Positions 23,439-32,143 of a stretch of 64,000 nt of DNA are shown here, piece by piece; positions within the stretch are counted from its first letter, which is position 1, and every line of letters starts with the position of its first letter. Location: assembly GCA_002632355.1 (NCBI GenBank), contig NSJJ01000009.1, positions 1-64,000 on the forward strand, given 5' to 3'. Made by a program: the position numbers and the translations under genes. Under the pieces are notes generated by a model that worked only from the letters and a program-made list of their open reading frames with translations, searched no databases and had not been told where the DNA came from. The stretch is from Sulfuricella denitrificans. Its GTDB lineage: Bacteria; Pseudomonadota; Gammaproteobacteria; Burkholderiales; Sulfuricellaceae.

Positions 23439-23811
23439 GGCGCGTCTCCGTTTTCAGATGACACAGGCCGAGGCAATATACATGCCAACGACGTTTCGGA
23501 AAGCCATGATAGTGATCCCCAAGGTAAAGTAGCCATCCTAATTGACGCAAAATATGCATCAATTAGGATGGCAGTAAAAGTATTTCATTTATAAAATACA
23601 CGTATCATCAATATGTTATGTGTTTTTTTGCGAATGCTGAGTTTTTTTCAAAAACGATCGCCACATGAAAGCCCCCAGGTTTTCCAATCTATTGCGAGGC
23701 AAAATGAATTTGAAGCATACCGTGCTCACGCCCGGCAAGTTTATGTCGATTGGATTATTTGTATCGTACTGAATTTTGACAGGCGATTTCCAGAAAACAA
23801 ACTCCAACAGC
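23439..23811. other. AT-rich intergenic region without a convincing gene
   Basis: Between the divergently oriented unknown gene (-) and lolC (+). Short open frames here lack ribosome binding sites and plausible protein composition. The region holds the perfect 14-bp inverted repeat at 23532-23572 and poly-T/poly-A tracts, and probably the promoter of the unknown gene. Confidence 0.5.
23532..23572. repeat. Perfect 14-bp inverted repeat, 13-base centre
   Basis: GCCATCCTAATTGA (23532-23545) and TCAATTAGGATGGC (23559-23572) are exact reverse complements; the centre CGCAAAATATGCA contains a further GCA/TGC pair. No T tract follows on either strand close to the stem. Could be a regulator site, an RNA hairpin or a relic of a mobile element end. 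Confidence 0.8.
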
Positions 23812-23845
23812 GCTGCGTGCCGTGATGGCACACGATCTGCTATAG
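23812..23845 (+). repeat. Diverged copy of the sixA 3' end, just upstream of lolC
   Basis: Matches the final 34 bases of sixA (21441-21474) at 29 positions and translates in the same frame to LRAVMAHDLL plus TAG, against LRAVMAPDLL in SixA. The upstream part of sixA is missing. Marks the right border of the insert. Confidence 0.6.
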
Positions 23846-23881
23846 TTCCGGCACTCATTCCGGATTGAACTGAATTTATTC

Positions 23882-25126
23882 GTGTCCCCTTACGAACTTT
23901 TTATCGGGTTGCGCTATACCCGTGCCAAGCGGCGCAATCATTTCATCTCCTTCATTTCACTGATTTCCATGGCGGGCATCGCCTTGGGCGTCGCGGCACT
24001 GATTGTGGTGCTTTCGGTCATGAATGGTTTTCAGCAGGAATTGCGTGCCCGCATTCTGGGTGTGGCTTCGCATATCCAGATTACCGGCGGCGACAACGCC
24101 CTGGGCGACTGGCGCAAGGTGGCCGAGGAAGCTTCGCATCATCCCGATGTTGCCGCCGCCGCACCCTATATCATGGCCCAGAACATGCTGACGTTCGACC
24201 AGGCGGTACAGGGGGCGATCGTGCGCGGCATCCTGCCCGATCTTGAAAGCGGGGTGGCGCAGTTTTCCAGCCACATGAAGCAGGGGCGGCTGGAGGACTT
24301 GCGTTCAGGCGAATTCGGCATCGTGCTGGGTTCAGAACTGGCGCGGGCGCTCGGTGCCCGGCTGGGCGACAAGATCGTGGTGATGGCGCCGCAGGGGCAG
24401 GTCACGCCGGCAGGCGTGGTGCCGCGCCTCAAGCAGTTCACGGTCAGGGGCATCTTCGAGGTCGGCATGTATGAGTACGACTACGGGCTGGCGCTGATTC
24501 ATCTCGACGATGCGGCAAAACTGTATCGCATGGGCGACCGGGTTTCCGGCGTGCGGCTGGCGTTGAAGGATCTCTACAAAGCCCCCCAGGTGGCAAGTGA
24601 TTTGATGAAGCAGATGCGGGGCGATTTTTATATCAGCGACTGGACGCGCCAGCATGCCAACTTCTTCCGCGCCATCCAGATCGAGAAGAACGTGATGTTC
24701 ATCATTCTGCTGCTGATCGTCGCCGTGGCGGCATTCAACATCGTTTCCACGCTGGTGATGGCCGTGACCGACAAGCAGGCCGATATCGCCATCCTGCGCA
24801 CCCTGGGCGCTTCGCCCGGCAGCATCATGAAAATTTTCATCGTGCAGGGCGCTCTGATCGGAACCATAGGGATGGCCATCGGGGTGGCGGGCGGGGTTGC
24901 CCTGGCGCTCAATATCGATGTGGTCGTGCCCGCCATAGAACGCCTCTTCGGAATCCATTTTCTTGCAAAAGATGTTTACTATATCAGTGAGTTGCCATCT
25001 GAATTGAATGTGAAAGATGTAATAACCATCGCCACAGTTTCGTTTGTTCTGACACTGCTGGCGACGCTCTATCCCAGCTACCGGGCTTCGAAAACCAACC
25101 CGGCGGAGGCGCTCCGGTATGAGTAA
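23882..25126 (+). CDS. lolC: Lipoprotein-releasing ABC transporter permease LolC/LolE
   Basis: 414 residues from GTG at 23882 ([35 protein letters not shown] is the expected N-terminus, given here in shortened form as [17 protein letters not shown]). One N-terminal membrane segment, a long periplasmic domain (about 50-265) and three C-terminal segments (about 270-295, 315-340, 375-395). The complex extracts lipoproteins from the inner membrane and hands them to LolA. Only one permease gene is present, so the transporter may use a homodimer (LolF-type) or a second permease elsewhere. The stop overlaps the lolD start by eight bases. Confidence 0.94.
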   Translation: MSPYELFIGLRYTRAKRRNHFISFISLISMAGIALGVAALIVVLSVMNGFQQELRARILGVASHIQITGGDNALGDWRKVAEEASHHPDVAAAAPYIMAQNMLTFDQAVQGAIVRGILPDLESGVAQFSSHMKQGRLEDLRSGEFGIVLGSELARALGARLGDKIVVMAPQGQVTPAGVVPRLKQFTVRGIFEVGMYEYDYGLALIHLDDAAKLYRMGDRVSGVRLALKDLYKAPQVASDLMKQMRGDFYISDWTRQHANFFRAIQIEKNVMFIILLLIVAVAAFNIVSTLVMAVTDKQADIAILRTLGASPGSIMKIFIVQGALIGTIGMAIGVAGGVALALNIDVVVPAIERLFGIHFLAKDVYYISELPSELNVKDVITIATVSFVLTLLATLYPSYRASKTNPAEALRYE

Positions 25127-25811
25127 GCCGGTTTTGTCCTGCCGCGGCCTGCGCAAGGTGTTTTTGCAGGGAAAGGTCGAAGTGCCTGTTTTGCTGGGGA
25201 TCGACCTTGATATTGCCGCAGGCGAAAGAGTGGCGATTGTCGGCGCATCAGGCTCGGGAAAAAGTACTTTGCTGCACCTGCTGGGCGGGCTCGATGACGC
25301 CAGCGCGGGCGAACTGGAACTTCTCGGCCGCGATGTTCGCAAACTGAACGAAGCGGAGCGGGGCCATTTGCGCAATCAGTCGCTGGGCTTCATCTACCAG
25401 TTCCATCATCTGCTGCCCGAATTTTCAGCCTTGGAAAATGTGGCCATGCCGCTGCTGATCCGGCGGATCCCAAAAGACCAGGCCTATGAGCGGGGCGCCT
25501 CAATGTTGCAGAAGGTGGGCCTGGGACACCGGCTCGAACATACGCCAGGCGAGCTTTCCGGCGGCGAACGCCAGCGGGCCGCCGTGGCCCGCGCTCTGGT
25601 CAGCAATCCGGCCTGCGTACTGGCGGATGAACCGACCGGGAACCTGGATCGCAACACCGCGCTGGGCGTGTTTGATCTGATGCTGGAATTGAATCACGAA
25701 CTGAACACCAGCTTCGTGATCGTGACGCATGACATGGAACTGGCGGCAAAAATGGATCGCACCCTGAAACTGGTCGATGGGGCGCTGCTTGGGGCTGAGA
25801 CGGTTTCGTAA
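25119..25811 (+). CDS. lolD: Lipoprotein-releasing ABC transporter ATPase LolD
   Basis: 230 residues. Walker [10 protein letters not shown] (about 42-50), Q-loop region [16 protein letters not shown] (LolD hallmark), signature [15 protein letters not shown] and Walker [12 protein letters not shown] are all intact, followed by the switch His (VTHDMEL). It powers lipoprotein release together with LolC. The ATG lies within the lolC 3' end, so the two are translationally coupled; comEC starts six bases after its stop. Confidence 0.96.
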   Translation: MSKPVLSCRGLRKVFLQGKVEVPVLLGIDLDIAAGERVAIVGASGSGKSTLLHLLGGLDDASAGELELLGRDVRKLNEAERGHLRNQSLGFIYQFHHLLPEFSALENVAMPLLIRRIPKDQAYERGASMLQKVGLGHRLEHTPGELSGGERQRAAVARALVSNPACVLADEPTGNLDRNTALGVFDLMLELNHELNTSFVIVTHDMELAAKMDRTLKLVDGALLGAETVS

Positions 25812-25817
25812 ACGCCC

Positions 25818-28187
25818 ATGCGGGTAAACATCCTGGCTTTTGCTGCCGGTGTCTGGCTGTTGCAACAGCAACCCGCTTTGCCGCCCCTGTACTGGGCCTG
25901 GCTGCTTTTGCCCCTGGCTCTGCTGGCATTCGCTTTACGCCGCGCTTCTTCCTGGCCCGCCCGGGGGCTGAAACATCTCTGTAGCAAGACTTTGTGGCTG
26001 GCTTTCGGCTTCTTCTGGGCCGCTTCTTTCGCCCAGATGCGGCTGGCTGATGCATTGCCGGAACGCTGGGAAGGGCAGGATATCCGGATCAGCGGGGTGA
26101 TTGCCGGGTTGCCTGCCAGCAATGCGCGCGGCCTTCGCTTCGAGTTCGACGTGGAGAAAGTGATTACGCCTGGTGCTCACGTGCCCGGGCATATCCAGTT
26201 GAGCTGGTTCGACGGCGGCTTCGGCAGGCCAGCCGTACACGCCGTTCCGCCACTGCACCCCGGCGAGCGCTGGGAACTCTCCGTGCGTCTCAAGCGCCCG
26301 CATGGCAATGCCAACCCCTTCGGCTTCGATTACGAAGCCTGGCTGCTGGAGCGCAATATCCGCGCTACCGGCTATGTGCGGGAAGCCCCGGAAAACCGGC
26401 GCATGACGGAGCGGGTCTATCGTCCTGCCTACCTGATCGAAGTCGTGCGCGAAGCCGCTTCCCGGCGCCTGTCCCTGGTGCTGGTAAATCGACCTTACGC
26501 CGGCGTGCTGAAAGCGCTGGCCATCGGAGAACAGAATGCGATTCCGCCGGCGCAATGGCAGGTGTTCCTGCGCACCGGGGTCAATCACCTGATGTCCATC
26601 TCCGGGCTGCATGTCACGATGATTTCCGGCTTCTTTTTCGCGCTGGCCTACTGGCTGTGGCGGCGCAGCGCAGCCCTGACCCTCTGGCTTCCCGCTCGCA
26701 AGGCTGCCGTGCTGGCGGGCGTGATGGCGGCGCTGGCTTATGCCCTGCTGTCCGGGTTCGGCGTGCCTACCCAGCGCACGCTGTACATGCTTTCCGTGGT
26801 GGCCGTGGCCCTGTGGCTGGGGCGTACCAGCAGTCCTTTCAGCGTCGTTTCGCTTGCCCTGCTGGTGGTCCTGTTGCTCGATCCATGGGCGGTCATGTCG
26901 CCCGGATTCTGGCTTTCCTTCGGCGCTGTCGTAGCCATGATGGGGGCAGGCGTTGGCCGCATCGGCCGTCCGCACTGGCTGGCGGAATGGGGCAGGGTGC
27001 AATGGGCCGTCACGCTGGCACTGGTGCCCGCGCTGCTGGCCATGTTCCAGCAGATTTCCATCGTTTCTCCGCTGGCCAATGCCGTGGCGATTCCGCTGAT
27101 CAGCCTGGTGGTGACGCCGCTGACGCTGCTCGGCACGATATTGCCCCTTGATTTTATGCTGTTTGCCGCACATCTTGCGATGGAAGGCTGCATGCGCTTC
27201 CTGACCTGGTTGAGCGCCTTGCCGGTCGCGGTCTGGCAGCAGCATGGCCCGCCCGTCTGGACGCTGTTGCTGGCCATGCTGGGGGTGTTGTGGCTGCTGT
27301 TGCCGCGCGGCTTTCCTGCGCGCTGGCTGGGTGCGATCTGGTTCCTGCCAATGTTCATGGTGCTGCCGCCCAGGCCCGTCCAGGGCGAATTATGGCTGAC
27401 GGTGCTGGATGTGGGGCAGGGGCTGGCCGTGGTGGCACGCACCCGGGATCATGCGCTGCTTTACGATACCGGGCCGCAGTTCGGCGCTGAGGCGGATTCG
27501 GGTTCGCGCATCATCGTGCCCTTCCTGCGCGGCACCGGGATACGTCGTCTCGACGGCATGGTGATTTCGCATGATGACCTGGATCACTCCGGCGGCGCCC
27601 AGTCGGTGTTGCAGGCCGAGCCGGTGGAATGGCTGCTGTCTTCCCTGCCGCCGGAGAGTCCGGCCCTGAACGGCGTGACGATCAACTCGCGCTGTTTTGC
27701 CGGGCAAACCTGGGAATGGGACGGGGTGAAGTTCGCCATGCTCCATCCGCCGCTGGACAGTTACCAGTACGATGGCTTCAAGGACAATGACCGCGGCTGC
27801 GTGCTGAAGATTTCATCGGCATTTGGCAGTGTTCTGCTGCCTGCCGATATCGAGCGCGTGTCCGAACAGGATCTGCTCGAAAGATCGCCGCAACCGCTGG
27901 CGGCAGATGTGCTGGTCGTTCCGCACCACGGCAGCCTGACCTCATCGACGGAGGCATTCATAGACGCGGTGCATCCGGCAACGGCGATTTTTACCGTCGG
28001 CTATCGCAACCGGTTTGGACATCCCAAGGCGGATGTCGTGGAACGTTACCGGAAGAGAGGCATCAAAACCTGGCGCACGGATAAAAGCGGTGCGCTGGAA
28101 CTGCGTTTCGGAGATGATGGTTTGTCCTTGCAGGGCCAAAGGCAGTTACGGAAGCGTTACTGGCAGGAAAAAGGATTAGGTGATTAA
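25818..28187 (+). CDS. comEC: DNA uptake channel ComEC/Rec2
   Basis: 789 residues. N-terminal hydrophobic region and DUF4131-type domain (about 1-200), the Competence membrane domain (about 240-510, with GVNHLMSISGLHVTMISGFF) and a C-terminal metallo-beta-lactamase-like domain (about 530-770, LDVGQGLAVVAR, ISHDDLDHSGG, VVPHHGS). ComEC carries single-stranded DNA across the inner membrane in natural transformation. All three parts are complete, so the strain may be competent if other com/pil genes exist. Lies between lolD and relA in one closely packed + operon. Confidence 0.95.
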   Translation: MRVNILAFAAGVWLLQQQPALPPLYWAWLLLPLALLAFALRRASSWPARGLKHLCSKTLWLAFGFFWAASFAQMRLADALPERWEGQDIRISGVIAGLPASNARGLRFEFDVEKVITPGAHVPGHIQLSWFDGGFGRPAVHAVPPLHPGERWELSVRLKRPHGNANPFGFDYEAWLLERNIRATGYVREAPENRRMTERVYRPAYLIEVVREAASRRLSLVLVNRPYAGVLKALAIGEQNAIPPAQWQVFLRTGVNHLMSISGLHVTMISGFFFALAYWLWRRSAALTLWLPARKAAVLAGVMAALAYALLSGFGVPTQRTLYMLSVVAVALWLGRTSSPFSVVSLALLVVLLLDPWAVMSPGFWLSFGAVVAMMGAGVGRIGRPHWLAEWGRVQWAVTLALVPALLAMFQQISIVSPLANAVAIPLISLVVTPLTLLGTILPLDFMLFAAHLAMEGCMRFLTWLSALPVAVWQQHGPPVWTLLLAMLGVLWLLLPRGFPARWLGAIWFLPMFMVLPPRPVQGELWLTVLDVGQGLAVVARTRDHALLYDTGPQFGAEADSGSRIIVPFLRGTGIRRLDGMVISHDDLDHSGGAQSVLQAEPVEWLLSSLPPESPALNGVTINSRCFAGQTWEWDGVKFAMLHPPLDSYQYDGFKDNDRGCVLKISSAFGSVLLPADIERVSEQDLLERSPQPLAADVLVVPHHGSLTSSTEAFIDAVHPATAIFTVGYRNRFGHPKADVVERYRKRGIKTWRTDKSGALELRFGDDGLSLQGQRQLRKRYWQEKGLGD

Positions 28188-28190
28188 ACA

Positions 28191-30398
28191 ATGGTGACAC
28201 TGGCAAACAAGCATATTTCAGAACCCGGCGGTGATACGCTCCAGCCCTGGCTGCATGCCATGGAAGCACGCTTTTCCGGGAAAGATCTCGATGCAATCCG
28301 GCGCGCGGCGGATGTGGCTGTTTCACGCTATGCCGGGAAAGCGGCATCGACAGGTGCTTCGCTGCTGGATCATGCCCTGGGGACAGCGGCCATTCTGGCA
28401 ACCCAGAACATGGATGTGGAAAGCATCGTCGCGGCGGTGTTGCAGGGCGCCGCAGACGACGCAGGGCATCCGGCACTGATCGAAGAAGAATTCGGCCAGG
28501 GCGTGGCCGCTCTGGCCGATGGTGTGGTGCGCATGGGGCTGATCGGCGAACTCGGCGTGCCGACTGAGCAGGGCAAATCCGGCAAGGATGGAAAGAAAGA
28601 CCAGCAGGTGCAGATTGAATCCCTGCGCAAGATGTTGCTGGCAATGGTGGAAGACATCCGGGTGGTGCTGATCAAGCTGGCGGAGCGCACCCAGGCCATG
28701 CGCGAACTGCCCGGTGCCGATGAGGAAGTTCGTCGCATGATCGCGCGCGAGATTCAGGATATTTATGCGCCGCTGGCTAACCGTCTTGGCGTATGGCAGG
28801 TGAAGTGGGAACTGGAGGACCTTTCTTTCCGCTTTCTCGAACCGGAGCTTTACAAGAAAATTGCCAGACTGCTCGATGAACGCCGCCTGGATCGTGAGCG
28901 CTACATCAATGACATCATGGCGACACTGCGCGCGGAGCTGAAAAAGAACGGCGTGGAAGCCGAGGTTACCGGGCGGCCCAAGCATATCTACAGCATCTAC
29001 AAGAAAATGAAGCGCAAGAAAGTGGATTTTTCCGAAGTCTACGACGTGCGCGCGGTGCGGGTGCTGGTGAACGATCTCAAGGACTGCTACACCGCGCTGG
29101 GCGTGGCGCACAGCCTGTGGCAACCCATCCCGAGCGAATTCGACGACTACATTTCTCACCCCAAGGGCAACAATTACCGTTCCCTGCATACCGCCGTGAT
29201 CGGTCCGGAAGACAAGGCGCTCGAAGTGCAGATCCGCACCCACGACATGCACAATCATGCCGAACTGGGGGTCGCCGCGCACTGGCGCTACAAGGAGGGC
29301 GGCAAGGGAGATGCCCGTTTCGAGGAAAAAATCGCCTGGCTGCGGCAGATCATGGAATGGAAGGACGACGTTCAGGATGTGGACGAGCTGGTCGATCAGT
29401 TCAAGACCGGCCTGTTCCAGGACACCGTTTATGTGCTCACGCCGCAGGGGCGCGTCATTGCGCTGGGGCAGGGCGCCACGCCGGTCGATTTTGCCTACCA
29501 CGTGCATACCGATGTCGGCCATCGCTGCCGTGGCGCCAAGGTGGATGGCAGCATCGTGCCGCTCACCTACACGCTGCAGAACGGCCAGCGCGTGGAAATT
29601 CTGACCACCAAGGAAGGCGGCCCCAGCCGCGACTGGCTGAGCCCGACGCTGGGATATACCCAAAGCAGCCGCTCCCGGACAAAAATTCGCCAATGGTTCA
29701 ACAGCCTGCATCATGAAGTGAATGTGCAGGAAGGGCGTGCTGCACTGGAAAAGGAAGTTCATCGGCTTGGCGCAGCCTTCCCGAATCTCGAAAAACTGGC
29801 TCAAAAAGCGCAATTTTCCAAGGCGGAAGAACTCTTTGCCGCGATCGGGCGCGGCGATGTTTCTGCACGGGAGATCATGGCGCTGGTGCTGGACGAAGGC
29901 AAGCCCAGGGTCGAGGAAGAAGAGTGGCAGGCCAGCGCGCGCAGTCTTGCCCCGGCCGCCTCCGGCGTGCTGGTTGTCGGGGTAGGGGACTTGATGACGA
30001 CCATGGCCAAGTGCTGCAAGCCTGTGCCGCCCGATCCGATCATCGGTTTTGTCACCAAGGGCCGTGGTGTGGCGATTCACCGCCAGGATTGCACCAACAT
30101 CATCCATCTGCCCGAAGACAGGAAAGAACGCCTGCTGCCGACCAGTTGGGGCACCCGCAGCGGCAGGGGCTATGAAGTCGATCTCGAAGTCGAAGCCAAT
30201 GACCGCCAGGGTTTATTGCGGGACATCTCGGACCTGCTGATGCGCGAAAAAATCAACGTCACTGCCGTGAATACCCAAAGCCGTGGCGATAAGGCGCGCA
30301 TGAATTTTTCCGCGCAGGTAGCGGATCAGGAACAGATGAGCAGAATCCTGGGGCAGATTCGCGATGTGACCGGTGTCATTGAAGCGCGCAGGAAATAG
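28191..30398 (+). CDS. relA: (p)ppGpp synthetase RelA
   Basis: 735 residues: pseudo-HD domain (about 30-190), synthetase domain (about 245-355), TGS (about 405-465), zinc-finger/helical region with KCCKPVPPDPIIGF (about 605-620) and ACT (about 660-735). The HDxxED hydrolase signature is replaced by QGAADDAG, so hydrolysis should be lost. The synthetase has the EFDDY form of the acidic ExDD motif typical of RelA rather than SpoT. RelA makes (p)ppGpp on stalled ribosomes. Starts three bases after comEC and is followed by a GC-rich hairpin. Confidence 0.95.
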   Translation: MVTLANKHISEPGGDTLQPWLHAMEARFSGKDLDAIRRAADVAVSRYAGKAASTGASLLDHALGTAAILATQNMDVESIVAAVLQGAADDAGHPALIEEEFGQGVAALADGVVRMGLIGELGVPTEQGKSGKDGKKDQQVQIESLRKMLLAMVEDIRVVLIKLAERTQAMRELPGADEEVRRMIAREIQDIYAPLANRLGVWQVKWELEDLSFRFLEPELYKKIARLLDERRLDRERYINDIMATLRAELKKNGVEAEVTGRPKHIYSIYKKMKRKKVDFSEVYDVRAVRVLVNDLKDCYTALGVAHSLWQPIPSEFDDYISHPKGNNYRSLHTAVIGPEDKALEVQIRTHDMHNHAELGVAAHWRYKEGGKGDARFEEKIAWLRQIMEWKDDVQDVDELVDQFKTGLFQDTVYVLTPQGRVIALGQGATPVDFAYHVHTDVGHRCRGAKVDGSIVPLTYTLQNGQRVEILTTKEGGPSRDWLSPTLGYTQSSRSRTKIRQWFNSLHHEVNVQEGRAALEKEVHRLGAAFPNLEKLAQKAQFSKAEELFAAIGRGDVSAREIMALVLDEGKPRVEEEEWQASARSLAPAASGVLVVGVGDLMTTMAKCCKPVPPDPIIGFVTKGRGVAIHRQDCTNIIHLPEDRKERLLPTSWGTRSGRGYEVDLEVEANDRQGLLRDISDLLMREKINVTAVNTQSRGDKARMNFSAQVADQEQMSRILGQIRDVTGVIEARRK

Positions 30399-30400
30399 AA

Positions 30401-30421
30401 GCGCCGGTCTGAAGCCGGCGC
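30401..30421 (+). terminator. Hairpin after relA
   Basis: GCGCCGG (30401-30407) pairs with CCGGCGC (30415-30421) over TCTGAAG, two bases after the relA stop. There is no T tract, so termination by it would be weak or need a factor; it may rather protect the mRNA end. Confidence 0.45.
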
Positions 30422-30472
30422 CGCAGGTATAACAGAACGAAGTGATCGGGAAACCTGAAGGTCGCCGACGCG

Positions 30473-31024
30473 TCAGTACCCGCCACCCTGAATAACGACT
30501 GGGGCGCCCGGTTCGGAAGAGAGATATTGCGGTGAAGGGCGGTAGTAACGTTGCGGTGGCGCAGCGTAGCCCGGTTCCTCATCATAGTTGTTCACGTCCC
30601 TTTGCGGGCGGCGCAGACCCTGTCGGCGGGTATTTTCATCCATACGGTCGGCCACGCTGGAGCCGATGACAGCACCTGCAGCTGTTGCGCCAAGGCGTCC
30701 GTTTCCGCCACCAAACTGGCTTCCGACGGCTCCGCCAATGATGGCTCCGGTCACATTTCCGGCAGTGATTCCAGGCGCATCCGGGTCGGACAGACGCTCA
30801 CCCGCCTTGCTGCCAAGGTAGGCTCCCGCAGCAGTCGCTGCAACCTGCCCCCGCCCCTGCCCGACTCTGCTGCCGATTGCGCCACCGATGATAGCGCCTG
30901 CTACATCACCTGCCCTGGAGACGTCCGGGATTGCCATGAAGAACAAAGAAATAACAAGGCATGAAGTCGTTACTGTGTTCACACGCCATGCATGCAACAC
31001 GCTGTTGTTTGCTCCGGCTGACAT
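30473..31024 (-). CDS. Glycine-zipper envelope protein with two tandem zipper repeats
   Basis: 183 residues with an N-terminal hydrophobic signal (VTTSCLVISLFFMAIPDVSRA, cleavage near residue 38). Two repeats follow: VAGAIIGGAIGSRVGQGRGQ plus AAGAYLGSKAGERL, then VTGAIIGGAVGSQFGGGNGR plus AAGAVIGSSVADRM, the glycine-zipper 2TM pattern of SlyB/17-kDa antigen-type proteins. The C-terminus is Pro/Tyr/Arg rich. Likely an outer-membrane or periplasmic structural protein. The 280 bases before the next gene (31025-31304) hold only its upstream region and no gene. Confidence 0.8.
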   Translation of the reverse strand: MSAGANNSVLHAWRVNTVTTSCLVISLFFMAIPDVSRAGDVAGAIIGGAIGSRVGQGRGQVAATAAGAYLGSKAGERLSDPDAPGITAGNVTGAIIGGAVGSQFGGGNGRLGATAAGAVIGSSVADRMDENTRRQGLRRPQRDVNNYDEEPGYAAPPQRYYRPSPQYLSSEPGAPVVIQGGGY

Positions 31025-31304
31025 TTTGGCCTCCTGATGCCATTTACCTATCCTATCTTAACGCTTTTGACTGATTTCTGGATGACAGGTTTCGCGTACC
31101 CGTTCTCTTCTTCTCTCCGCAAGCTCATTCAATACAACACAGCCTGACCAAAAAAATTCTCTTGGAATTGCTTAGCTGAGAGGGTGCGGGCCTGGTTTTC
31201 AGCCTAAGTCGTCACTCAGTTTTTTTCAAAATAACTGAATATGCATCTTGAACGTTCGCATTGAGGGTTTTCGAACCGCCACATAATATTTTAGGCGCCC
31301 AATC

Positions 31305-31796
31305 TTACCCCCGCCCGCTGCAACAAGGTTTATCGCCTTCCTCAAGATTTCCTAACTCACATTCTTCTTCATAATGCACAAAGGCCCGGCGCAGGCGCTC
31401 TCCCCATCCTTTCCCTATGCGTACGCCAATTACTATCATTTGGGCCTCAATCTGCTCAGCGGTTGCTTCGAGCAGATCATAGCTGATCTCCACCATGTCA
31501 CTCTTAACATTGACCTCCTTGATGCCCATCATGGACTGTAATGCCTCAACGAGCTTCCCGGCCTCGTCTATGGAGATTGGCGCTGCAAGGTGCATGCGCC
31601 GTTTCTTGATCAGTTTGACGCCCGCTTGTTTCGGTGCAACATGGCCGGGCTTGCCGATGTAAAGATTAGGATTGGCCATGAAGCGCTGACGGCACTGCTC
31701 CGAACAAAAAGCAAAATTCATCCCCAAGTAAGTCGCCTGGTTCTGGTCCGGATTCACATCCATTTCGCAGACCGGGTCTTTTACCAAAGTACTCAT
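31305..31796 (-). CDS. YHS-domain metal-binding protein with C-terminal HMA-like domain
   Basis: 163 residues. Residues 1-45 form a YHS domain (VKDPVCEMDVNPDQ, MNFAFCSEQCRQRF) found in metal-handling proteins and in Cu ATPases. Residues about 75-135 have a ferredoxin-like beta-alpha-beta pattern (VEALQSMMGIKEVNVKSDMVEISYDLLEATAEQIE) resembling heavy-metal-associated domains but without the CxxC. The end carries a CELGNLEEGDKPCC Cys/Glu segment. Probably a metal chaperone or sensor of the adjoining copper system; function inferred from domains and context. GGAGAAAAAGC precedes the ATG. Confidence 0.75.
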   Translation of the reverse strand: MSTLVKDPVCEMDVNPDQNQATYLGMNFAFCSEQCRQRFMANPNLYIGKPGHVAPKQAGVKLIKKRRMHLAAPISIDEAGKLVEALQSMMGIKEVNVKSDMVEISYDLLEATAEQIEAQMIVIGVRIGKGWGERLRRAFVHYEEECELGNLEEGDKPCCSGRG

Positions 31797-31853
31797 GCTT
31801 TTTCTCCATCTCTGTATGAACCCGTATTTAGTTGCATAGATGCCCCGGAGCAG

Positions 31854-32096
31854 TCAGCCACCCAGGTCACGCTTCTTCTGCTCGAACTCATCCTTCCCGA
31901 TCTCGCCGCGCGCGTAACGCTCCTTGAGAATATCGAGCGCCGTCTTCTCCTCGCGGCGCTCCGGCGAGCCACCGCCAGAGCTGGACACGCCTCTGACCAG
32001 GGCAACGATCAGCGCGATGAGCAATGCCCAGAAAATCACCATGCCGAATCCCATTCCACCCCAGCCCCAATCGTGATTTCCCATATATCCCCACAT
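31854..32096 (-). CDS. SHOCT-domain mini membrane protein A
   Basis: 80 residues: a Gly/Trp-rich start (WGYMGNHDWGWGGMGFG), one membrane helix (about 20-38) and a SHOCT motif (TALDILKERYARGEIGKDEF) at the end. Good ribosome binding site (AAAGGAGAACTGAA). Such proteins accompany copper ATPases and redox gene sets; function unknown, SHOCT is thought to mediate oligomerisation. A paralogue lies at 35796-36038. Confidence 0.8.
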   Translation of the reverse strand: MWGYMGNHDWGWGGMGFGMVIFWALLIALIVALVRGVSSSGGGSPERREEKTALDILKERYARGEIGKDEFEQKKRDLGG

Positions 32097-32143
32097 TTCA
32101 GTTCTCCTTTCATGGCATGAATCTACCGAACCAGCTAAAACTG

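Larger units (their letters stand above)
21475..23811. other. Small lower-GC genomic insert between sixA and lolC
   Basis: All genes here lie on - while flanking sixA and lolC are on +; GC is visibly lower than in neighbours, most strongly at 22128-22650 and 23440-23880. It holds an unknown Cys-rich protein, a YefM/YoeB-type toxin-antitoxin pair and an unknown Ser/Ala-rich protein. The segment is bracketed by the sixA 3' end and its diverged copy, consistent with past insertion by recombination. No recombinase gene is present. Confidence 0.45.

Noticed and set aside
23613-23858. Short frames on both strands upstream of lolC
   Set aside because: AT-rich random-looking sequence with no initiation signal.
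25935-27245. Large minus frame within comEC
   Set aside because: No motif, composition of a shadow frame; comEC is complete on +.
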